Shown here piece after piece: positions 55,918-64,000 of a DNA stretch of 64,000 nucleotides. The notes under the pieces were generated by a model, which worked only from the letters and a program-made list of their open reading frames with translations, was not told the origin of the DNA and ran no database searches. The first letter of the stretch is position 1. Each line of letters begins with the position of its first letter. A program made the translations under genes and the position numbers. Source of the stretch: Liolophura sinensis (taxonomy: Eukaryota > Mollusca > Polyplacophora > Chitonida > Chitonidae); NCBI RefSeq assembly GCF_032854445.1, contig NC_088296.1, forward strand, positions 18,093,485 through 18,157,484. The letters run 5' to 3'.

Positions 55918-56372
55918 ACTTCTCCTACCCATACCTTCTCATACTTCTCCTACCCATACCTTCTCATACTTCTCCTACTCATACCTTCTCATACTTCTCC
56001 TACCCATACCTTCTCATACTCCTCCTACCCATACCTTCTCATACTTCTCCTACCCATACCTTCTCATACTTCTCCTACCCATACCTTCTCATACTTCTCC
56101 TACCCATACCTTCTCATACTTCTCCTACTCATACCTTCTCATACTTCTCCTACCCATACCTTCTCATACTTCTCCTACCCATACCTTCTCATACTCCTCC
56201 TACCCATACCTTCTCATACTTCTCCTACCCATACCTTCTCATACTTCTCCTACCCATACCTTCTCATACTTCTCCTACCCATACCTTCTCATACTTCTCC
56301 TACCCATACCTTCTCATACTTCTCCTACCCATACCTTCTCATACTTCTCCTACTCATACCTTCTCATATTTC
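55918..56372. repeat. 25-bp minisatellite, about 18 copies
   Basis: The unit is catacttctcct then acccataccttct, with sporadic C/T changes (acccat/actcat, cttctc/ctcctc). It is very regular and starts about 30 bases after a SINE-1 tail. Confidence 0.95.
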
Positions 56373-56399
56373 TCAGAGCCCAAAAGAATGAGGGAATTA

Positions 56400-57960
56400 T
56401 GTAAATATATAGACAATTATGCACCTTCTCTCTTGAGTCTGAGAAATCAAAATAAATAATGAGATCAGAGAAGTGCTTGCATACGATGGACTCCAGTATA
56501 ATATGTAAAGTGCAGGTACTGGAAAACTGGGCCCAGCTGGATACAGCGTCCCCTGTATCCAACAATTAGCAGGTGACAGCAGAGGTATGACTCATGCAAT
56601 GCAGCTGCATTGAGGTGCAACGCGCTGCAGTGTGGCTGCTGCATGGCTGCATTTACATGATGCAAGCATGTCTGCATGTGAAGGAGCTGTCAGGGTGAGT
56701 GATACGACTTGTTGTTTGTGTAGAAGCTACGACACAAGGCCTTACTAACTAAGTCTCGCATGAGCGGCATGTCTATTTCTACCAGGATTTTCCACCGCAA
56801 AAAAAAAAAAAAAAAAATTGGTGGGTTGTCCAGAAAATGTAATTTTGGAAATGGAAACGTGTTGCGGGAATGCTGTAACTAGAGGTAGCAGGGATCGTGG
56901 CACTGGAATTACATGTAATTACCCGACTAGAGATAGTAAAGCACTCAGAACTCGGCAAAATCTCCAATAAGATTATTTGTTAATGATTATGCAACAGGGC
57001 TACAATTTTTACTTGCGGTTTGATACAAATTATATTGACAGGTTGACATTAACGAAGTGAGCAAAACTGCATTTGTGTCGTGTTGTATGAATGTAAATTG
57101 CATTTGACATGGCAGGGGAAAAAATCGACACGTTCACAATCGATAAACATCGAGCAGAACCAAAAAAGGGTATGTGACAGACTAACGAGCAGGAAAAAAA
57201 AATGACTACATGTAGTGTCCGATATTGTATAACAGGATATAAAAATTACTGCGTGTACGTGTAATTTTAGACAAAGTTGCACTTTTTCTATTATTTCATG
57301 TAATGGAGTGCATGTGTAAATAACTGGAAAAGTTCTGCATAAGGTGTCATTGAGAGGCGTTGATATTGTAAAACATTTCCTTCTAGAAGAATATTCCGAT
57401 ATTTTCAGACTAATCGGTTGTTTCCATGGTAATTTGGGCAGGTTTATTGCATCGGTGTCAATCTTCAGCCATCATCTATTTCTTCATGTCTTAAAAAAAG
57501 GGCTTCACTTCAGTTTGTAATAATTGATCGAAATTTTTACACCTAAAATTGATCGAAATTTTTACACCTAAAATTGATCGTAATTTTTACACCTAAAGGT
57601 ACATCACGTCATTATTTTCTTTGCAAAAACTCTAATCTCTGATGAGTGATCAGAGGTTTGATCGGTGATTGAGAGGTATATTTACTTTAAAGGTAATGTT
57701 TGATTAGGCAGGAAAGAATTTCTTTATATATTGAACAATACTTGCTCAAGGAGAAAAGAAAAATGGGTGCCCTTCTCACATTATTATATGTATGCGCGTA
57801 TGAAAGAATACTGTATTGCAAGGTCCCATTTTTCTGATTTGTTTTGATCTGGTGTGTGTGTCTGTGCTCATAATATGTGCATGTAGCTGTAGTGTTTCTT
57901 TGAATATATGTATGTAAAAAGTTTAATCTTACAGGTAAAGAATGTGATGCTTTGGTATAG
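56400..57960. other. No gene recognised
   Basis: Poly(A) at 56800-56817 and a 25-bp triplicate at 57522-57596 (aattgatcgaaatttttac + acctaa). Nothing else supported. Confidence 0.4.
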
Positions 57961-58059
57961 ACATATGTATATATATATATAGTCCCTAATTCCCCAACCT
58001 TTTATCCACAATGCAATTTTATCCACATTTATAATTTGATTTTTTTTTTTAATAATTTG

Positions 58060-58203
58060 ACAAAACTACATTGGTTGGATTCGCCAGTTTTAGGGCTTCA
58101 CAAAAAAGTATAATTTTATCAGGCTGCACAGAACAATGCCTTCAGATTATGCTTAAATAAACACCTTGCAAACATGTGAAAAGGTTGAGGAATAACAGTA
58201 TAG
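58060..58203 (+). repeat. Dispersed repeat E, copy 3
   Basis: 'caaaactacattggttggat' to 'gtgaaaaggttgaggaataa'. Confidence 0.65.
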
Positions 58204-59014
58204 GCAGAACTCCAAACGAGAAATGGTTTACATGGACATATTCATACACACGTGTATATCTAAATTTGAACACTGATAAAGAAGTGGTTTAAAAAACATG
58301 TCAAATACATGTACACATGTATCTTCATGCACAGCATAGATTTAGCCCAAATTTGAAATCAGACTATGTCATTTTTATTTTTCTCCGGTTTTCCCTGTCT
58401 CTCTCGTGTTAATTTTCTCAGAATAGGGGGTCTCCAAGACCGGAAACATTCCCTCTGCCTAAAGCTATAATGTGAAATACATATTAAGTTTGAAGAAACT
58501 AGAAGATGTACCCAAGTTTGAAACATACTAATATGAGATACTTTTGAACAATCTGAAATATTATGTTCAACTACAGTGCCTAAGTTTTGGACAAGCCAGA
58601 AATCCAAAAATCTAAACTTAGAATTAACAGTTTAGACTGAGATATAACAATGTACATGTAATTTTTGTGACGAACCAGGAAAGAAACATTGAATGAACTT
58701 GATTCTTGGGGAAACAAATTTTCCGCAATTAACATTTCCCAAAATCTCCAGGATCCCATTAATCAAAATTTAATTGGTGGCTAGTGTTAAGGAAATAGCT
58801 GATCAACAGTTCCTTAATGATAGGGGTCAGTGGTCAGTTTATCTGATGGTCACACTCCCATGACAGGACAGTTGAGCCCTTGAGGGATGACTCCAGTTAC
58901 ATTCTCACATTTCTCTCTTTAATGACCTTTAACTACCTTGAGGTACAAAGTTGCTTTAAAAAGGGTTCACTTCAGTCATTCTATGGAATTCGAGACTGCA
59001 AAAACATCCTGGTA

Positions 59015-59231
59015 CTTCCCATTTTACTTGTGCCCACAGACATTACTTCCCATTTTACTTGTGCCCACAGACGTTACTTCCCATTTTACCTGTGCCCACA
59101 GACGTTACTTCCATTTTACTTGTGCCCACAGACGTTACTTCCCGTTTTACCTTTGCCCACAGACGTTACTTCCCATTTTACTTGTGCCCACAGATGTTAC
59201 TTCCCATTTTACTTGTGCCCACAGACGTTAC
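59015..59231. repeat. 31-bp minisatellite, 7 copies
   Basis: The unit is cttcccattttacttgtg then cccacagacgtta; one unit has a single-base deletion. Confidence 0.95.
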
Positions 59232-62200
59232 TCGCAGACTCTCACATAGAGGTGAACCTATGGTGTAAATAACATACATTTATCAGGTAATACGAAATTC
59301 TTCATCAAAGGAACATAAAATCACTCTTTTCAGTTTACCTCAGTTTTTATTCTACTTGTTCATGTAAATGTGCAGACAGTAGCAAATGGTATGCCCCCTA
59401 GCGCCATTGCTTAAGCAGAATTAAGTGAAAAAAAAGGGGATTTATTAGACGCTGGTCTAAAAGTACTTTTAAAAAGGCTTTTCTATGGAAAGTATAAAAT
59501 TATCATTAAATATTGAAAACAAAAAAAAAAAAAAAAAAAAAAAAAGATGGAAGAGATGGAAATCATTTAACACTTGAAGAAACCAGTAGTAATCTTGTTG
59601 ATAGCCAAACTGTGAACAGTCGACCTAGGATGTATGTGAATCATCTGTCTTCTATCTGTCTAATCTCGTTAGCTGTACATTCCTTCTGCAATTCTCTGTG
59701 TGAACAAGCAGAGAATTGTGACAATTGGCCGAAATTAAGTTATAAGACTGATCCGAATACAAATATTGGTGTTAGAAATCTAATAATTGGTAAAGATTGT
59801 CCAGCTGAGTGACCACAAGGTTGACCATTGGGGGAACGGCAGCAGGGCAGTGGTGGTTCCTTAGTGACTTGACCATCTGGCCCAGATCCTGGGGTGCCCA
59901 CCGAGTGGGAATAGATGACTGGGTATTGTACAGTGAGACAGGACTCATTCAGAATCTGGAATTAGTACCCACGATGGTGTCCCAAAGGCGACTAGAGGGT
60001 TAGGATTAAAGAATTGACAGGGCCCGGAGTTCATTCAGAGGCCGGACTGATACCATAATGGAGGGTTGGAAGTTGTAGAATTGACAGGGGTTTCGGTTTG
60101 GACCTCTGGACCAGCGCCTTTATGGTGGCCTAAAGAGAAATACAGATGGAACTGGCATTGGTCTCATACCACATGAATCAGATCCAAACCACAGATTAAT
60201 TTTTGACATTGTACACACATGTATATATAAAAACTCAATACCTTGAAGTACATACAGTGTGTGGAGAAATAATTGGAACAGCTTTAGCAAGCTTGCATCT
60301 TTAAAGGCAGGAGAGATCATTGTAGCAAACTCCACTGAAAGAAAAAAAAAGAGGTTTGCGTTCAGTTTAAGAATCATCTTAACACAAAGCACTGAATATA
60401 AAACTAGTCAGTGTTGTGTCATGGCATTGATCAGTTCTTTTGCTGTTGGTCAAAGAATTGATTTACATATTCTGAAGTGGGCTACATGAATTCGACTGCA
60501 TGGATCAATTTCTGGATGGTTTAACTTTTTGTGTCTGAATTATTTCCTGGGAATGGTCACATAGTGACAGAAAGAATGTCCCTTGGGAGATGAGCAGGGA
60601 TAGTGTTGTTTGATTAACCAGTGTCCTGTTTGACTTTACTGAGATCACCCAAAGCCCTTATTATAAGGCTCCAAGGACTTATCCTCTGGAGGAAGCAGAC
60701 CTTATTAATATGATATTTGGCTTAGTTTACTGAGCCACACACGATATCTGATTTGACAGCGCTTCAATTCTGGCATGAATAATGTATGATGAAGCTGAGG
60801 CTGAAGTTGGAATCCCACTTGTATGTCCGTTTTCATATTCTTTTTATTATGTTACTTAAATGTAACAGGGTTATAACTTGACTGTTAACCGTTTCATTTT
60901 TATGATGATACGGTGGTTTCATTTTTTTTTTTTTTTTTTTTTTTCGTAAGGGAAACAGGATTTTACGTTGGTTTCGGTTATAAAATGTGAGCAAATTAAA
61001 TTCTGTTTATTTCCCACACAGGTATTTTAGTGCCCAGATTCAACTGACTCATCCCAGTAAAGAAATCCGTTGTCGTCAGTTTTGGGTGAATAGAAGGCTA
61101 TAATTTTTTCTATGGCCTGGAGAAACATTGTGCCACTTTCATTTTTAACGATTTTAGTAATTATGGTATGTTATAAATCTTGAATGTGGACATGCATACA
61201 AATAAAATGTTATATTCAAAGCATGCATATGAACAAACAGTGAGATAAGTTACAGTTTGAAAACAGCAATTCTTGTCTGAATTAACAAATAGAACAGTCA
61301 AGTTAAAAATGCGAACATGAACAGTTATAGTTTGTCTCAGAAAAACAATGCGGTCATTGTAAGTTCAAGTCCAGCACATGCTGGCTTCGTCTCCAGCTGC
61401 GTGTGGGAAGGTCTGACAGCAACCTGTGGATGCTGTCATAACGCTGGTGATCATTGTATAAGTGATATATTCTTGACTAGAGCTTAAAACACCAATCAAA
61501 TAAATAAAGACAGAGAAAGTTCCATTTAATTTGTACCATTCAATTACATGTACAATGCACATGTAAATCTGTATGACACTCAAGTTGCATATTTGACAGA
61601 CTTCATTAATTTCACAGGCATTACAAAAAAAAATTGTAAGTATAAATAGCAAATACTTACTTGTAGCTTTTGCCCCCATTTGACCACATTTAAAATAAAT
61701 GTCCTAAAATTTGCTGACTCAGCTGTTTGTCATTTCTTGACATGAAAAATATGTTACTGGATGTGACTAAGCTGTGCAGACTCAGATGGTATGTGTACTG
61801 TATGACTAAGAAAATCTTTTATGTGTCTGGTGTACAGTTACATGTACAAAGACAGATATGGTATGTAACAGGCTATTTTTAGATGTGGGGAATACCCATA
61901 ATGAGTCCATGCACAGTGCTCTTTCTTGATCAGTACATCAGCACATGTGTATATGTGAAATTTCTTGTTATACTCGAATATCACATAATCCGAGGACTTC
62001 AGGGATTACAGGGATTAACGTAGGCGGGAATGATTCCAGATTGATAAGGAAATAATTGTTGTAGATACATGTATAAATATGTTTAATCCGTTTTGCCAAC
62101 AGGCCCTGAGATGCCAGCGAAAATAGATTTATTATAGGCTGGGTTCTTAATAATATGTCATATTTCGTTCTGCTTATGCTGTTATAAGTATATAATGAAC

Positions 62201-64000
62201 ACACATGTACATGTGACTGACTCACCAATGTATTGATCGGATCTTAGAACAGGAAGCATTGTTCTATTTATAACTGTAGAGGAATTCCCATATACAGGAT
62301 GTACACTGGACACATTATGTACATTGTCATTGGGGTCTTAAACCAAGTAGAATGTCACGGCAATAATGCACATGTAAAATTCTTTAAATTACGTTTTAGA
62401 GGACTCTTGAGATTTTCCTCAACAACTTAACTTGGTTATCTGTAATATCATAGTTTCTCGTCAGTTGTCCAAGTACATGTACATGTGTGTTCTCCCTGGT
62501 CTTACGAGAGATATGACTTTTTGTAAAGCCAAAAAAAAAAAAAAAAAAAAAGCGCACCAGCCATGTTGCATGAAGTTATTTACTTCTGTTCTGTGTCCCA
62601 TGATCATTAGACATTGGCATCTTTTTCTCTTCTTGTGTGAAGAAAACTATCTGCATGCAGTGATCTGGGGCCTGTTTAATGAAGGGTACTTAAGTAAGTA
62701 TCCATGCTTACTTTAACTGCACTTTATATCTCTGCAACATACATTGTCATGGTAGTTAAAGACTTACTTAACTAAGGGCGCTTCGTGAAACCGGCCCCTG
62801 GCTGATTAATGTGTTAATTAGTAATTTACACATTTCAGCACCCCCAGTTCTCCTCCTAACTGCCACTTGTTGGATTTTGGGCCCCCAGTGGAATAGAACC
62901 GTTATCTGAACTAAAGAAATATTTGGGCAGAATCTGCAGTTCTTGATCACCCAACAGGATTGCTTGAGGGGAGGAGCTTAAACACTAGGGAGAATGACAG
63001 GGGGATATAATTAGGCCTACCAGGGCAAGAGCAAGACCCCTAATGACTCAGGGGGAAAATTATCACCCCTTTCCACCCTTAATGATCGCCTTAACTCCAT
63101 TCTGGTTCGGACATAGAGGTAAAATAAATGATCCTATATAAAGTATTATGAAGTAAAAATAAATTAATAAAATATTAAATATGCATGCATGTTTTTTTTC
63201 TCGGTGTTGATCACAGCTTTTACTGGAAGTAGAACTCAGTTTGAAGGACTGTTAGGAAAGCTAGAGTATTCTTCATTGCGATACTCGTAATGAAGTTTGC
63301 ACCAAATGGAGGATGTTTACGAGGCTAGTTCCACTGAAGTGTGATATTCTATATGTGCTTCATCGTGGGATTCGTAAGAAAAAATTTACATGTGAGAGGC
63401 AAAAATGAAATAGAATCAAACGAATTTTTACTTTTTGCCTTTAAGTTTTTGATCGACTTTCATCCTGAAATTGGCAGTCCCGTTTAAGAAGCAGTTCATA
63501 CAAAGATTGTACGCTTTACAGATTGATATTGTTGTTCTGCTGTCAAAACCAGTATTTGTGTGAAAAAATTCAAAATGTACATGTAACCCTGATCATGTAC
63601 CAGTAGAAAATGCAGGTACATGTTGTGTTTGGCTTGTTCTGTAATCATATTGTTGATTTCCAATTCGCAGTTGCCTTTTGAAACAAATATTCAGTTTTCA
63701 CCCATTTTTTTTCTCAGTGTCAAAGAGTGAAAACAGCGTGCCACTCTCTTTAAAAACTTAGTTTTCGAGACTTGAGTATGAATGTTTCTGTTGTTGAAAA
63801 TTGAAATTTGCTGAAAGTATTCAGTGTTTAACTCATTTCTATGCACTGAACATATCTTTATAAATACAACATGTACAATCATGTACAATGTACCTTGTAG
63901 AAAGCATTTGCACTTTTTTAAGATCACACAGCATCTAGCTCCGTTGTCGTTGTTTGATGACTCATGGCTATCATCGATCTTAACTCTGTGACAGGAGAGT
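59232..64000. other. No gene recognised
   Basis: Homopolymer runs at 59521-59545 (A), 60921-60944 (T) and 62531-62551 (A), and a SINE-1 fragment at 61356-61510. No convincing exon on either strand. Confidence 0.4.
61356..61510 (+). repeat. SINE-1 3' half
   Basis: 'aagttcaagtccagcacatg' to 'aacaccaatcaaataaataa', missing the middle 'tttcctcccaccat' block. Confidence 0.8.

Noticed and set aside
55891-56404. 166- and 168-codon plus-strand frames (Ser/Leu/Pro/Thr-rich)
   Set aside because: 25-bp minisatellite read in two frames.
58880-59272. 130-codon plus-strand frame with FYLCPQTLLP repeats
   Set aside because: 31-bp minisatellite read-through.
59513-59812. 99-codon plus-strand frame starting with poly-Lys
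   Set aside because: The start is a poly(A) run; the remainder has no motif or splice context.

Overview
This is eukaryotic genomic DNA. Genes are split by GT..AG introns, intergenic DNA is A/T-rich, and SINEs, microsatellites and minisatellites are abundant. The two tRNA-headed SINE families, one ending in (AAATA)n and one ending near 'gtacgacgttaaacccc', are of the kind I associate with mollusc genomes, so I infer a mollusc, probably a bivalve. The sequence alone does not prove this.

From left to right: (1) 0.3-9.4 kb, + strand: the 3' part of a short collagen-like gene. It has a coiled-coil exon, three Gly-X-Y exons and two tandem, homologous, alternative last exons. (2) 9.7-17.7 kb: mainly repeats, including an interspersed repeat with an (AT)n(GT)n front, a tRNA-like dimer, a 47-bp minisatellite and long G-runs. 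No confident gene. (3) 18.1-20.6 kb, - strand: a three-coding-exon TRIM-type gene (RING, two B-boxes, coiled coil, 323 aa). (4) 21.3-32.2 kb: a block present as three diverged copies, carrying small cysteine-rich reading frames on the - strand. It is interrupted by a complete but dead 3.3-kb pogo/Tigger-like DNA transposon (23211-26526). (5) 36.0-47.7 kb, - strand: an 11-exon gene for a lysophosphatidic acid phosphatase type 6 (ACP6)-like histidine acid phosphatase, 479 aa. Its introns are loaded with minisatellites, one built from the gene's own exon-5 splice acceptor. (6) 47.9-50.7 kb: a small inverted-repeat element, then a CRE/CCAAT promoter-like stretch with a possible first exon pointing right. 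(7) 50.7-64 kb: no exon recognised. It holds SINEs, two minisatellites and a dispersed repeat, and may be a long intron or intergenic DNA.

The three confident protein genes have no evident shared pathway. The most notable signals are the minisatellite carrying about 21 extra copies of the ACP6 exon-5 3' splice site, the paired last exons of the collagen-like gene (one with an RGD motif, one without), the palindrome clusters at both ends of the pogo-like element, and the repeated cysteine-rich block with Kaiso-type TCTCGCGAGA sites. Exon coordinates were read by eye from splice signals and phase; no alignment or database search was run.
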